This document shows positions 35,117 to 44,678 of a stretch of DNA of 64,000 nucleotides, in pieces; within the stretch, counting starts at the first letter, position 1, and the number at the start of each line of letters is the position of its first letter. The position numbers and the translations under genes were made by a program. The notes beneath the pieces are model-generated. The model was not told where the DNA came from. It searched no databases and saw only the letters and a list, made by a program, of their open reading frames with translations. Source of the DNA: Chthoniobacterales bacterium (GTDB taxonomy: Bacteria; Verrucomicrobiota; Verrucomicrobiia; Chthoniobacterales; UBA10450). Location of the stretch: assembly GCA_013821455.1 (NCBI GenBank), contig JACDGS010000004.1:62001-126000 (forward strand). The letters are read 5' to 3'.

Positions 35117-36201
35117 TGCAGAAGCGCGAGCGTTTGCTCGACGTTAGTGGAAATATCGAAGCGGCTGGCGCGCTGAAGGATTCCAGGTTGCGCCGCACGA
35201 CGACGCTCCGGGCTCGACCAATATTGCAGCGCCGCGCTGATTTCCGCGATGTCCCCAGGCTCCTGCACGATCGAGCCGTGCACGCCGTTCTCGATAATTT
35301 CGCTGAAGCCATTCGCTCCTGTGGTGATCACCGGCAGACCGGTCGAGAGCGCTTCGAGGCAAGCATTCGAGAACGGATCGTAGAGAGTCGGCAGCAGAAA
35401 AATATCCGCGGCGGCGTAGAGCGCCTGCAAGTCGCGCACGGCGCCGAGCATCCGCACGAAACGACTCGAGCGCGGACGGCTTCGCCCGCGTCCGGCGATG
35501 AGGAGACGGAAATTTCCGCCTAACGACTCCACCGCTTCGCGCGCGAAGCGCAAACCTTTGCGCTCCCACCCGGAGCCGACAAAGAGAACCGCAACGTCGT
35601 TGTCCTCCAGGCCGAGACTTTTTCTCGCCTGGGCGCGTCGCTCTTCGCCACCGCGGAACGCTTCCAGTGGAACGCCGTTCCGCACGACGTCGATCCGATC
35701 CGCGGGATAGCCGTAAACTTCCTGCACCTCCCGTTTAACCATCTCGGAATTCGAGATGACACGACCCGCGCCACCGCGAAAGAGCGCCGCTTCCAGCTCC
35801 AACGTATCGCGATGACTGCGTCCCATTTGACGAACAAACCTTTGCCAAAATGAGGATGCGGCGTTGCGCCGGCTGAGCCAGACCTGATGAACGCCATCGC
35901 CCGCGCGATAGACATCGCATTTCCAAACCCGCTCCAGGCTGAAGAGCAGATCGCACTGGTCACGAGGCCGAACTTTTTCCAGCTCATCCGCAAAACGTCG
36001 CGGAGTTTCGCCGCGCAACCGCGTAATCGGTCCCCACGACCACTCCGTCGCCGGCCAGCTCGCGTCGGTGAAGAGCCGCATCTCCTGGCCGGCACGATTC
36101 AAGCCGCCGGCGAGACGTTTCAAGTAAGCCTCGGCCCCGCCTGTCTCCGAGTGTCCGCGACGCACGAGGCCGATCGTTAGGCGCGCGGGATTTACCGGCA
36201 T
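35068..36201 (-). CDS. Family 4 glycosyltransferase (WaaG-like)
   Basis: 377 residues with a GT-B fold. N-terminal LVRRGHSETGGAEAYLKRLA is the Gly-rich acceptor-side loop; the C-terminal half has VLFVGSGWERKGL and the GT4 donor site DIFLLPTLYDPFSNACLEALS (E-x7-E type). Together with the GT4, GT9 and MsbA genes that follow divergently it probably builds the lipopolysaccharide core. Confidence 0.86.
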   Translation of the reverse strand: MPVNPARLTIGLVRRGHSETGGAEAYLKRLAGGLNRAGQEMRLFTDASWPATEWSWGPITRLRGETPRRFADELEKVRPRDQCDLLFSLERVWKCDVYRAGDGVHQVWLSRRNAASSFWQRFVRQMGRSHRDTLELEAALFRGGAGRVISNSEMVKREVQEVYGYPADRIDVVRNGVPLEAFRGGEERRAQARKSLGLEDNDVAVLFVGSGWERKGLRFAREAVESLGGNFRLLIAGRGRSRPRSSRFVRMLGAVRDLQALYAAADIFLLPTLYDPFSNACLEALSTGLPVITTGANGFSEIIENGVHGSIVQEPGDIAEISAALQYWSSPERRRAAQPGILQRASRFDISTNVEQTLALLHHAARAAALSENILKT

Positions 36202-36251
36202 GGGAGCGAGGGCCTTTGACCTTTACTTGGGAACATTACAAACAATAGTGG

Positions 36252-37478
36252 GTGGTCATGGTGGGTGAAACCCTTAACGCCCCGCCGCGTCGCGTGTCGA
36301 GCGCTTCCGCTTCGCGCCTTCTGCCGGAGCATTTGCTGTATTCGATCTTCGCGCGCATCGGGGGCTCTGGCTTGGACACGGATGCTTTCGAAACGTTGCG
36401 CGCTTCGAGCCGTGGCGGCTTTCTTGGCAAGGCGATCGCGTACGATAATCGCCAGGAAGAAATCCCGTCCGCACGGATCGAATCGCTGCGCTGGCATCCC
36501 GTGCGGCTCCTTTCGTTTCTCGACAGCCCTTATTACTACGGCGCGAAAAAAAAGTATCTCGACTGGATTGCGTCACGACATCTCGCGAGCGGCCGCTACG
36601 ATTTGTTTCACTCGTGGTCGGGCGATTGTTTGCTCTCGCTCCGGACGGCGCATAAGCTCGGGATTCCTTCGGTGCTCGAGATTCCAACCTGGCATCGCGA
36701 TCGAGGAAAAATCAAACGCGGCCAGGCCGGCGTCGCGCCGGATTCGCGCCTTCCCTGGCACAAGCGTTGGAAGGAGAGTTTGCTCCTGCAGCGGGAACGC
36801 TTCATCGAGGAATACGATCTGGCCGATTTGATTCTCGTCCTCTCAGAACGCGCGGCCGAGACCTTCCGCGTGCAGGGTTTTCCAGAGGAGAAGCTTTTTT
36901 ACCTGCCGCGTGGGGTCGATGTGGAACGCTTCACGCCGGGCCAACCGCCACCGCATTTTCGCGCTGTTTTTTCCGGCGCGTTGATCGAGCGCAAGGGCGT
37001 GCATCATCTGCTCGAAGCTTGGGCTCAGCTCGATCTCAAGGACGCGGAGCTTTGGCTCGTCGGCTCGGTGCACGATGAGATCAAACCGTACTTGGAAAAA
37101 TACGCGCGACCGAATGTGAAGGTCATGGGCTTCGCCAAACATCCCGAGACTTACCTCAGACAGTCCACCATCCACATTTTCCCCTCACAGTGCGAAGGCA
37201 GCGCCAAAGTAACCTATGAAGCCGCGGCCTGCGGCTTGCCCCAAATAACAACGCGCGAAGCGGGCGATGTGGTCGAAGACGGCGTGCAGGGAATCATTGT
37301 GCCGCCCGCCAGCGTCGATGTTCTCGCGGCCGCCATTCAACATCTCTACGATCACCCGGAGATCGTCGCGCGCATGAGCGTGGCCGCGCGGCAGCGCGTC
37401 GTGGAAAATTTCACCTGGGACCACTTCCGCGCGCGGCTGCTCGAAGCCTACCGCGTCGCGATGCAGAGGGTTCGTTAG
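36252..37478 (+). CDS. Family 4 glycosyltransferase
   Basis: 408 residues from a GTG at 36252 (ATG at 36258 also possible). GT-B fold with LFHSWSGDC in the N-terminal half and, in the C-terminal half, FSGALIERKGVHHLLEAW, AKHPETYLRQ and IFPSQCEGSAKVTYEAAACGLP, the GT4 donor motif. The TAG stop is inside a nonamer at 37472. Four bases separate it from the GT9 gene, so they form an operon with it and MsbA. Confidence 0.87.
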   Translation: MVMVGETLNAPPRRVSSASASRLLPEHLLYSIFARIGGSGLDTDAFETLRASSRGGFLGKAIAYDNRQEEIPSARIESLRWHPVRLLSFLDSPYYYGAKKKYLDWIASRHLASGRYDLFHSWSGDCLLSLRTAHKLGIPSVLEIPTWHRDRGKIKRGQAGVAPDSRLPWHKRWKESLLLQRERFIEEYDLADLILVLSERAAETFRVQGFPEEKLFYLPRGVDVERFTPGQPPPHFRAVFSGALIERKGVHHLLEAWAQLDLKDAELWLVGSVHDEIKPYLEKYARPNVKVMGFAKHPETYLRQSTIHIFPSQCEGSAKVTYEAAACGLPQITTREAGDVVEDGVQGIIVPPASVDVLAAAIQHLYDHPEIVARMSVAARQRVVENFTWDHFRARLLEAYRVAMQRVR

Positions 37479-37482
37479 GCGG

Positions 37483-38499
37483 TTGAAGATCCTTTTCATT
37501 CAACTGAAACGGATCGGCGATCTGATCCTGACCGTCCCCGCGATTGCCGCCGCGCGGCATCATTTTCCGGCGGCGGAAATTTCTCTTATCGTCACCCACG
37601 GCTCGCGAGAATTGCTGCCGGCGATTCCGTGGGTCGATCGCACGTTCGTGGCGCGCGGACGTGTTTCCGACGTCTTACTTTGGTCCCGCATCGGGATGTC
37701 GAAGTTCGATTACTGCCTGGATTTTTCACGCACAGATCGCTCGGCATTTCTCACTTTGCTCTCCGGCGCGAAGAATCGGATCACCTATGACACCGTGCGC
37801 CGGGAACCGATTCGGCAACTGAGTTATAACCAGTTCATCCCATCCAAAGTGCAGTCCACGCATACGGTCGATTATCACCTCGCTTTGCTCGCGCCACTGG
37901 GAGTGCACGACGCTTCAGGAGAAATTCATCTCGCTCTGCCGGCGGCGGCTCAAGCACGAGCCACCGAGATTATTTCCGCGCAGCAATTGGGCGATAGCTT
38001 CATCGTCCTCCACCCTGGCTCCGCGCGTCCGGAAAAATTCTGGGAAGCAAACCGATGGGCGGAAGTGATCGACGCCTTTCCCAAAAACAACGCACCGCAC
38101 TTTGTGATCACGGGAAGCTCCTCCGCGATGGAGCAAACTCACATCGCGCTGATCAAGTCGCATCTTCGCCATCCTATCATCGATCTTTCCGGCCAAATCG
38201 ATCTGCTTACTCTCGCCGCGCTGATTCAGCGTGCGCGAATGCTGGTGACGATCGACTCCGCGCCGATGCATCTCGCCGCCGCGCTCGGAACGCCGCAAGT
38301 CGCCCTCTTTGGCCCAACGAATCCATTTCACTGGCGGCCGCGCAGCTCACCCGCGATCGTTTTGCAGGGTGACAACCCCGAGCCGTTGCGTGATTTCACT
38401 CCGCGCCAGACGCCCGCCGCAATGAAGGACATCTCGACGGCACGAGTGATCGATGCTATGCAGTCGCTGCTTTCGGCGCCATCCGCGCCTGTGTCATGA
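37483..38499 (+). CDS. Family 9 glycosyltransferase (heptosyltransferase type)
   Basis: 338 residues from a TTG start four bases after the preceding stop. ILFIQLKRIGDLILTVPAI is the classic GT9 N terminus; ILHPGSARPEKFW-like (here VLHPGSARPEKFW) and LVTIDSAPMHLAAALGTPQVALFG are the ADP-heptose-binding side. Probably transfers a heptose or similar sugar onto the LPS inner core. No exact nonamer in this gene. Confidence 0.88.
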   Translation: MKILFIQLKRIGDLILTVPAIAAARHHFPAAEISLIVTHGSRELLPAIPWVDRTFVARGRVSDVLLWSRIGMSKFDYCLDFSRTDRSAFLTLLSGAKNRITYDTVRREPIRQLSYNQFIPSKVQSTHTVDYHLALLAPLGVHDASGEIHLALPAAAQARATEIISAQQLGDSFIVLHPGSARPEKFWEANRWAEVIDAFPKNNAPHFVITGSSSAMEQTHIALIKSHLRHPIIDLSGQIDLLTLAALIQRARMLVTIDSAPMHLAAALGTPQVALFGPTNPFHWRPRSSPAIVLQGDNPEPLRDFTPRQTPAAMKDISTARVIDAMQSLLSAPSAPVS

Positions 38500-40400
38500 G
38501 CGCTCCGCCACTTCGCAAGCAGACTCTCTTAGAAACCATCCGCCTCGGCTGGCGGCCGTACCGACGTCTCTACGGCTTTGTCATGCCTTACAAGATCCGC
38601 TTCATCGTCGGGCTAGGGTTTGGTTTTCTCTACGGCGCAGTCACATCGCTCCTGCCCCTCGTGATGGCGACCGTGACCGGCATTGTCTTTCAAGGTCATC
38701 AGGTCGCTCCGAGCTCACTCGCAGCCCACCCGGAATTGATAACCGCCGGCCCGAAGATTGGCAGCTTGCTCGGCACTTCATCGGCGTTTTATAACAATCT
38801 CATCGTTCTTTGCCTCGCCATTCCCGCAGTCATGACCGTGCGCAGCCTCTGCTCCTACGCGAACACCTATTACACCTCGTGGGTGAGCGCCAAGGTCCTA
38901 ACGGATATTCGCACTCAGCTTTTCGGGAAAATGCTGAGTCACTCGATGGACTTCTTTAATAAAGCCCAATCAGGCTTTCTCATGTCGCGTATAACTAACG
39001 ACACTAACATGATGCAGGCCGCGCTCTCGAGTGTGAGCAGCGACCTCTTCAAACAACCAGTCACAGTTATCGGTGGGATTGCTGTCCTTCTCTACATGGA
39101 TTGGAAGTTCACCATTGTGACTCTGGTCTTATTCCCGAGCTGCATCATTCCGCTCAACCTCTACGGCAAACGCGCGCGCAAAGCGGTAAAGAACGAACAG
39201 TTCGGCCTCGCTCAGATGGTTGTGACGATGCAGGAGAGTTTCGCCGGAATCCGCGTCATCAAATCCTTCGCGCGGGAAAGCCTTCAGGAGAAACTCTTCC
39301 GTAAGAGTAACGAGGCGCAGTTCTCCGCTTCGATGAGACTTATCCGTTCTACGGAAGCGGTAGGTCCAATGGTAGAAACTATCGCCGCCATCGGTGTAGG
39401 TCTGGCGCTTCTCTATGTCTATGTCGCCGAACTTCCCGCCGCGAAATTCATAGCTCTTATCGGCGGTATTTTCATTCTCTACGATCCGATTAAGGCACTC
39501 AGTCGCATCCACATCATCATGCAGCGTTCCATCCAGGCGACGGTAGAGATCTTTCGTATTCTCGATTCCACTCCTTCCATCCTGGATAAACCAAACGCGC
39601 GCGCCTTACCACCCGCTGCGGGACAGATAGATTTCGATGAGGTGAGCTTCCGCTACGAAGGCGGAATCACTGACGCTCTGCACCAATTCACTCTGAGTGT
39701 CGAACCCGGCAAAAGTTACGCGCTGGTCGGCGCGAGTGGCGCGGGGAAAAGCACCATCCTATCCCTTATCCTCCGCCTCTACGATCCTACCGCTGGCAAT
39801 GTCCGCATCGACGGCCACGATCTGCGCAATGTCAAACAGGTTTCCCTGCGCGAACAGATAGGTCTCGTTTCCCAGGACACCTTTCTCTTTCACGACACTA
39901 TCTTTAGTAATATCCAATTCGGCCGGCTCGATGCGACTAAGGAAGAAATCTACGCCGCCGCTCAGACCGCCTACGCGCACGACTTCATCATGGCCCAACC
40001 CAAAGGTTATGACACAGTCATCGGCGACAAAGGCTGCCTTCTCTCCGGTGGCCAGCAGCAACGTCTCGCCATCGCGCGCGCGCTCCTAAAGAACGCGCCT
40101 ATTCTCCTGCTCGATGAGGCTACCTCAGCCCTCGACTCGGAGAGCGAGCAACAAATCCAAATCGCGCTCGAACGCCTGGCTCAAGGACGCACAGTGATAG
40201 CAATTGCGCACCGTCTTTCCACCATCCTTTCCGCTGATCAAATTGTAGTTATGGAAAAAGGTCATATCAAAGAGATTGGCACCCACAGTGAGCTTCTGGA
40301 CAAAAGCGGCTACTATCGCCGGCTCTACGACCTGCAATTCAATCGCAATCCGGAAGAACCGGGCGCTCAAGTAGAACTCTTCGCTGTCGCCGACGCCTGA
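38496..40400 (+). CDS. msbA: Lipid A exporter-type ABC transporter (MsbA family)
   Basis: 634 residues, a fused permease-ATPase. About six membrane segments fill residues 30-330. The nucleotide-binding domain has Walker A GASGAGKST, the Q-loop LVSQDTFLF, signature LSGGQQQRLAIARAL and Walker B ILLLDEATSALDSES, with the switch His in IAHRLSTI. ATG overlaps the GT9 stop. Context with LPS glycosyltransferases supports lipid A-core flipping. Motif-poor and with a different codon flavour from about 38.9 kb on. Confidence 0.87.
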   Translation: MSAPPLRKQTLLETIRLGWRPYRRLYGFVMPYKIRFIVGLGFGFLYGAVTSLLPLVMATVTGIVFQGHQVAPSSLAAHPELITAGPKIGSLLGTSSAFYNNLIVLCLAIPAVMTVRSLCSYANTYYTSWVSAKVLTDIRTQLFGKMLSHSMDFFNKAQSGFLMSRITNDTNMMQAALSSVSSDLFKQPVTVIGGIAVLLYMDWKFTIVTLVLFPSCIIPLNLYGKRARKAVKNEQFGLAQMVVTMQESFAGIRVIKSFARESLQEKLFRKSNEAQFSASMRLIRSTEAVGPMVETIAAIGVGLALLYVYVAELPAAKFIALIGGIFILYDPIKALSRIHIIMQRSIQATVEIFRILDSTPSILDKPNARALPPAAGQIDFDEVSFRYEGGITDALHQFTLSVEPGKSYALVGASGAGKSTILSLILRLYDPTAGNVRIDGHDLRNVKQVSLREQIGLVSQDTFLFHDTIFSNIQFGRLDATKEEIYAAAQTAYAHDFIMAQPKGYDTVIGDKGCLLSGGQQQRLAIARALLKNAPILLLDEATSALDSESEQQIQIALERLAQGRTVIAIAHRLSTILSADQIVVMEKGHIKEIGTHSELLDKSGYYRRLYDLQFNRNPEEPGAQVELFAVADA

Positions 40401-40463
40401 GTTTCAGGCGAAGGACGAGAGCGTCGTTCAAATCCAGCGCGCCGGTTCCCCGAATCGCTCTTT

Positions 40464-40490
40464 GCCTAACGAGTATAGGTCTCGTTCGGC
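40464..40490. terminator. Nonamer-based hairpin between convergent msbA and TonB receptor genes
   Basis: The nonamer at 40464 reads CCTAACGAG and pairs with CTCGTTCGG after a seven-base loop (one mismatch in nine). It lies between the two convergent stops (40400 and 40500), as uptake-sequence inverted pairs often do in Neisseria. No T-run is present. Confidence 0.45.
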
Positions 40491-40499
40491 CCTTGCTTC

Positions 40500-42629
40500 C
40501 TAAAACGTGTAACTCACCGTCCCATAGAATCCCCGGCGCTGCCCATACTGCGGCGCGCCGACGCCGATACCGCTGCCATCGCGCAGCTCATAGATTTTAT
40601 CTAACAGGTTAACCACGTCGAAACGCACTTTGAGCGCGCGCACTCCCCCAAGCGGAATATCTCGTTCCACTCCCAGGTTGAGAGTCTCATAAGGGTGAAG
40701 CTTTTGCGTGTTGGCAAATCCGCTGCGCAGACCATTCCCATACAACGCGTCGGCCGAGAAGGTCCACTTCTGCCAGTAATAGGACGCGCCCGCCGAAGCA
40801 CTCACCCTTTGATCGTGGTCAAGGAAGACCGAATGATCGCTGATATAAGCCAATTCATCCGGATCAAAAAGGAACTGCGCGGAGCTGACATGCTCTCCCG
40901 TGGCGTGTTCCACCCCAACATTGAGGTAACTCGAGAAGCCACCGTGCGAATAACTCGCGCTCAGTTCGCCGCCATAGATTTCACCTTCGCGATAATTAAA
41001 GGATGAAAGGATCAGAGCCGTCCCAAATTGACCTTCATCAAGAACGTTGCGGGAATGCTTATAGTACCCGTCCAACCCTATCTGGAAATCGCTCCCGATC
41101 TTTTGTGTAAATCCCGCATCGAAGTAATTCGCGCGCTCCGCTTTCACCGGAGAATTAGTGGTTATCGCAGATTCGTTCGTTGTGCCCGCAAACCTCGCAA
41201 TCGTACTCTGGTTCACATTCTCCAAAGGCGGCGGCGTAAAGTAACGAGCGTAGCCCGCATGAATTGAAGTATCTTTCCACGGTGTATAAACGACGTTTAC
41301 CCGCGGGCTAAATTGACTCTCCGTGATGACTTCATCCGATAAGTCAAAGCGGCCGCCGAAGTTGATAGTCAGTTGCTCGAACGGCTTCCACTCATCCTGC
41401 AAGTAAGAGCCGTAAAAGTAACCGTTCTGATTCGAGTTATCGGCAATGCTAAGAGGCACGTCACTGGTCTGGCTGCCTGCCGCATCCACTGGAAACACAG
41501 ACGTCAGCGTCCCCGCGCTCGCGAACGACGCATTGAAGAACAGCCCCCCGCGGACGGTATTCTGGTCATTCAGGTTGTAACTCATGTCCAACTCCGCCCC
41601 GTGAGTATAAATCTGCCGATCGACGCGCGACGCTACTCCGTTGAAGAAGAGGTCGCCGACGTTGTCTGGCCGGAACAGGACCCCGCTGTAACGAGTGAAG
41701 ATCGAAGCCTGCACATTAAAGACCTCGGACTTCTTCTGGTAGGCCAGGATGGCATAGGATGAGTTTTCCGCCTGATTTTCGTTTAGTTTCGCCGAGTCGA
41801 AGTTAGTCTCTCCATTAACTACGAAGGCCGGTGTCTGCCCGGGATTGTTTGGAATCTCGAAGTTACTTTCATTCCCACTCAGGAGAAGAGTCAAACGACT
41901 CGAATCATCGATGATATAGGAAAGATAAGCGAACTGCTTGAACTGATCCGTATCGTCATGGATGGGAGAGCTACTGCGGGTAGGATTCTCGATTCCTATA
42001 CCGCTGTGCAGATAGCTCGCGGTTCCGTAGTAAGTCAGTTGGCCGATGACTCCGCCATATTCGACGCTCGGCATGAAAGTGTCGAAACTCCCTACCTCGA
42101 GCGAAACGTCAGCGCCCGTAAAAGCGGCGCCGCTCTTGGTGTGAATATCGATCACGCCAGTTGTCCGAAAACCAAATTGCGCCGGCAATGCCCCGGTGAT
42201 CAGTGATATGTTATCGACGAACCTGGTCGATAACTCCTGCCCGAAGCCGGTGATGCCTTCCGGCAAAAGCACATCGTCGATCCGGTATTGCAGGTTAGCG
42301 TGTTCCCCACGGACGTGCAGCTGCCCGAAGGAATCCTGCGTGACTCCGGGGAAGCGCAGGATAGTTTGGTTAAAGGGTGCATCTTCGCCCTGTGCTTGCT
42401 GACTTATGCGGTCAGGTCCTACAGTATAGCGAGTCGCGCCAAGACTAGGCACGATCTGTTCTCGTGAAAGATCGAGTTCCTGACTGGTCACGACGATGTT
42501 GTTAGCGGTCGCGGCGGCGGGTGGGGCGCTCGGTGCGGGCGACGGACTGGCGGAAGCAGCCGCGACTTGCGCGGAGGCGAAGGTAGCGCTGCTGATGAGC
42601 GCGAAAATAAAAGCGATAAAGTTTTTCAA
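40500..42629 (-). CDS. TonB-dependent outer-membrane receptor
   Basis: 709 residues: signal peptide, a Pro/Ala/Ser linker, a plug domain (NIVVTSQELDLSREQ, ILRFPGVTQDSFGQLHVRG, IDDVLLPEGITGFGQ) and a 22-strand-type barrel ending in aromatic Phe (TVSYTF). Repeated barrel motifs such as NFGGRFDLSDE and YEHSRNV-like turns are visible. Imports a large substrate using TonB energy; substrate unknown. No regulator or TonB gene in the window. Located in a motif-poor block. Confidence 0.92.
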   Translation of the reverse strand: MKNFIAFIFALISSATFASAQVAAASASPSPAPSAPPAAATANNIVVTSQELDLSREQIVPSLGATRYTVGPDRISQQAQGEDAPFNQTILRFPGVTQDSFGQLHVRGEHANLQYRIDDVLLPEGITGFGQELSTRFVDNISLITGALPAQFGFRTTGVIDIHTKSGAAFTGADVSLEVGSFDTFMPSVEYGGVIGQLTYYGTASYLHSGIGIENPTRSSSPIHDDTDQFKQFAYLSYIIDDSSRLTLLLSGNESNFEIPNNPGQTPAFVVNGETNFDSAKLNENQAENSSYAILAYQKKSEVFNVQASIFTRYSGVLFRPDNVGDLFFNGVASRVDRQIYTHGAELDMSYNLNDQNTVRGGLFFNASFASAGTLTSVFPVDAAGSQTSDVPLSIADNSNQNGYFYGSYLQDEWKPFEQLTINFGGRFDLSDEVITESQFSPRVNVVYTPWKDTSIHAGYARYFTPPPLENVNQSTIARFAGTTNESAITTNSPVKAERANYFDAGFTQKIGSDFQIGLDGYYKHSRNVLDEGQFGTALILSSFNYREGEIYGGELSASYSHGGFSSYLNVGVEHATGEHVSSAQFLFDPDELAYISDHSVFLDHDQRVSASAGASYYWQKWTFSADALYGNGLRSGFANTQKLHPYETLNLGVERDIPLGGVRALKVRFDVVNLLDKIYELRDGSGIGVGAPQYGQRRGFYGTVSYTF

Positions 42630-42795
42630 GGTATAATTCTCTCGGGTTGTTCTTGGATAAAGCGGACAGGACGAGGCGCTCCACGACAGGTGGAGAACCT
42701 AACGAACAAAGGTGTGCGCCAGTCGCGCCCTTAATGGCAGGACGCCGGGAACGGAGCTAACCGCTCCAAACGAAACGGCCGGGAGTGACTAGGCG

Positions 42796-43107
42796 CTAGG
42801 AGAGCGCGGGCGGCGCGTGCTCGAAGATAGCCGCACCAAGGAAAGGCGCCGCGACCCAGACGGGAGCGAACGCCGGAATTTTCTCGAAGAGGACAGCCGG
42901 CTGCGGCGCGATCAGTGTCGGCGCCGCATCGACGTGCTCATACTTACCCGTGGCGATAAGAGTCACCGCGCACTCGTGTTCGGGAGAGCCCGCATCCGGG
43001 TGAAAACGCGCATGCAGTTGCGGCGAGGCCGCGAGACTCAGCGCCAGGAGAAACGCAGCGAACAAACTACTCGCGATCAGGGCGCGGAATTTTTCGCTGC
43101 GACTCAT
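42796..43107 (-). CDS. Small secreted or membrane protein upstream of the TonB receptor
   Basis: About 103 residues from MSRSEKFRAL (a longer frame to 43254 is open but not convincing). A hydrophobic N-terminal segment is followed by LHARFHPDAGSPEHECAVTL, with His and Cys residues that could bind a metal, then a second hydrophobic part and C-terminal FLGAAIFEHAPP. It is on the same strand as the TonB receptor, 166 bp upstream. Similar small His/Cys proteins often accompany TonB receptors, but I do not recognise a family. Confidence 0.55.
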   Translation of the reverse strand: MSRSEKFRALIASSLFAAFLLALSLAASPQLHARFHPDAGSPEHECAVTLIATGKYEHVDAAPTLIAPQPAVLFEKIPAFAPVWVAAPFLGAAIFEHAPPALS

Positions 43108-43275
43108 AACGGTGGCGAGTGTGTAACCATGTGGACGCTTGCGCAAGGCCTTTTTCCCAAGCCGCGGGATTGTCGCAAAGGCCCTCGAAACATCTTGCCC
43201 TAGCGGAGCGCGATCTCCCACACTTATCGAATGCGCAAAAAGTGTCTTACACACATCTTATAAATACGGAGGACA

Positions 43276-43391
43276 TGTCATCCCGAGCGGAGCGAGGGAC
43301 CTCGCAAGCGTTGCACGGCGCGGATATAACCCGACGGCGTCGAGGGTCGCTTGCGAGATCCTTCGCCGCGCTTCGCCGGCTCAGGATGACA
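43276..43391. repeat. Dispersed palindromic repeat, copy 4
   Basis: About 116 bp, arms TGTCATCCCGAGCGG and GGCTCAGGATGACA. It lies directly before the porin gene; as at the sulfatase gene its terminal AGGATGACA supplies an in-frame ATG (43386) just upstream of the signal peptide. Confidence 0.85.
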
Positions 43392-43400
43392 CGCTTGTCT

Positions 43401-44678
43401 ATGAAATGGCTTCAAAAGCTGAGAGTGACTGGGTCGTCCGCGGCCTTACTCTTCCTCTTCTGCGCACCGGCCGTTTTAGCCCAGGAAGCTGTCTCGACCG
43501 CACACGGCAGCAGTCGCGACTCACCCGATGAGACGGTGCAGTCCGTTCCTCCTACTCGCGGGATCGAATTCCCGGTCGCGATAACTACCGAGGTGCTAGG
43601 CAACCTCGCCGGCGGTTCTTCGCGGCATGTTATCTGGGAAAGTCTCGTCAATGTTGGTCTCGCGCTCGACTTGGAAAAGTTCGCGGGTTGGAAAGGAGGC
43701 AACATCAGTGTCCGCGCCATTTATCCGCAAGGCACCGGCCTAACGAGTATAGCTGTGCACGATTTCAATACGCTGAGCAACATCGATGGCTACGACAGTC
43801 TTCGGCTTTATGATGCCTGGTTCCAACAAGAATTCGCCGATGGGAAGGTTTCCCTCCGGATAGGACAACTTCTGGCCGACGCCGAGTTCTTCGACTCTGA
43901 CAACGCGGCACTTTTCCTGAATAGCTCCTTTGGCGCGATCCCGCTGGTAAGTCAGAATCTAAATCCACCGATTTTTCCTACCGCCGCGCCCGGGATACGT
44001 CTGCTCGCACGGCCGCTCGACTCTTTCTATGCGGAGACAGCTATCTTTAGCGGGGATACCGGCAATCCTACACTGACTAACAAGCATAACACCCGCCTTT
44101 CATTTCGTAGTAGTGACGGCGTGCTCATTTTCGCCGAGATGGGTTATGAGTGGAATATGAAGCGAGAAGCGGAGACGGCCGGGCTACCTCCTCTTGCCGG
44201 CAGTCTTAAGGTAAGTGGCTACTATGACTCCAAGGAGTTTTCAGATAGCGGCGGAGGGTCGCGACATCGGGGGGACTACTCAGTCTATGGTGTCTTCGAC
44301 CAGGAGTTATGGCACATTCAAGGGAACAAGGATCGCGTTCTCTCCTGTTTTTCTCGGGCAGGCGGCGCACCTGCGGATAGGAATACGGTGACTTGGTATT
44401 GCGATGCGGGATTCAATTTGAAAGGACTGCTCGCGGCGCGCGCTCAGGACACACTAGGTATTGCGTTTAGTCATACGGAACTAAGTCATGACTTAGTGGA
44501 TTACTCTGGCCGATTGCTCCGCTCTCATCATGAAGAGGTCTTGGAACTGACTTATCAGGCGGTGTGTAACAGTCATCTTTCCATCCAGCCGGATTTGCAG
44601 ATTATCTTTAATCCCGGAGCGACCATGCCGGCGAATACCGCGGTGGTTTCTGGTATTCGGTTGGATGTTCAGTTTTAG
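43401..44678 (+). CDS. OprB-like carbohydrate porin
   Basis: 425 residues from ATG 43401; an in-frame ATG at 43386 belongs to repeat copy 4. Signal peptide with cleavage near AVLAQ, then the OprB pattern: GNISVRAIYPQGTGLT, YDAWFQQEF, LRIGQLLADAEFF, FNSSFG-like (here LNSSFGAIPLVSQN) and PTAAPGIRL, ending in the beta-barrel Phe (IRLDVQF). Forms an outer-membrane sugar channel in the family. Diverges from the small protein/TonB receptor pair. Confidence 0.85.
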   Translation: MKWLQKLRVTGSSAALLFLFCAPAVLAQEAVSTAHGSSRDSPDETVQSVPPTRGIEFPVAITTEVLGNLAGGSSRHVIWESLVNVGLALDLEKFAGWKGGNISVRAIYPQGTGLTSIAVHDFNTLSNIDGYDSLRLYDAWFQQEFADGKVSLRIGQLLADAEFFDSDNAALFLNSSFGAIPLVSQNLNPPIFPTAAPGIRLLARPLDSFYAETAIFSGDTGNPTLTNKHNTRLSFRSSDGVLIFAEMGYEWNMKREAETAGLPPLAGSLKVSGYYDSKEFSDSGGGSRHRGDYSVYGVFDQELWHIQGNKDRVLSCFSRAGGAPADRNTVTWYCDAGFNLKGLLAARAQDTLGIAFSHTELSHDLVDYSGRLLRSHHEEVLELTYQAVCNSHLSIQPDLQIIFNPGATMPANTAVVSGIRLDVQF

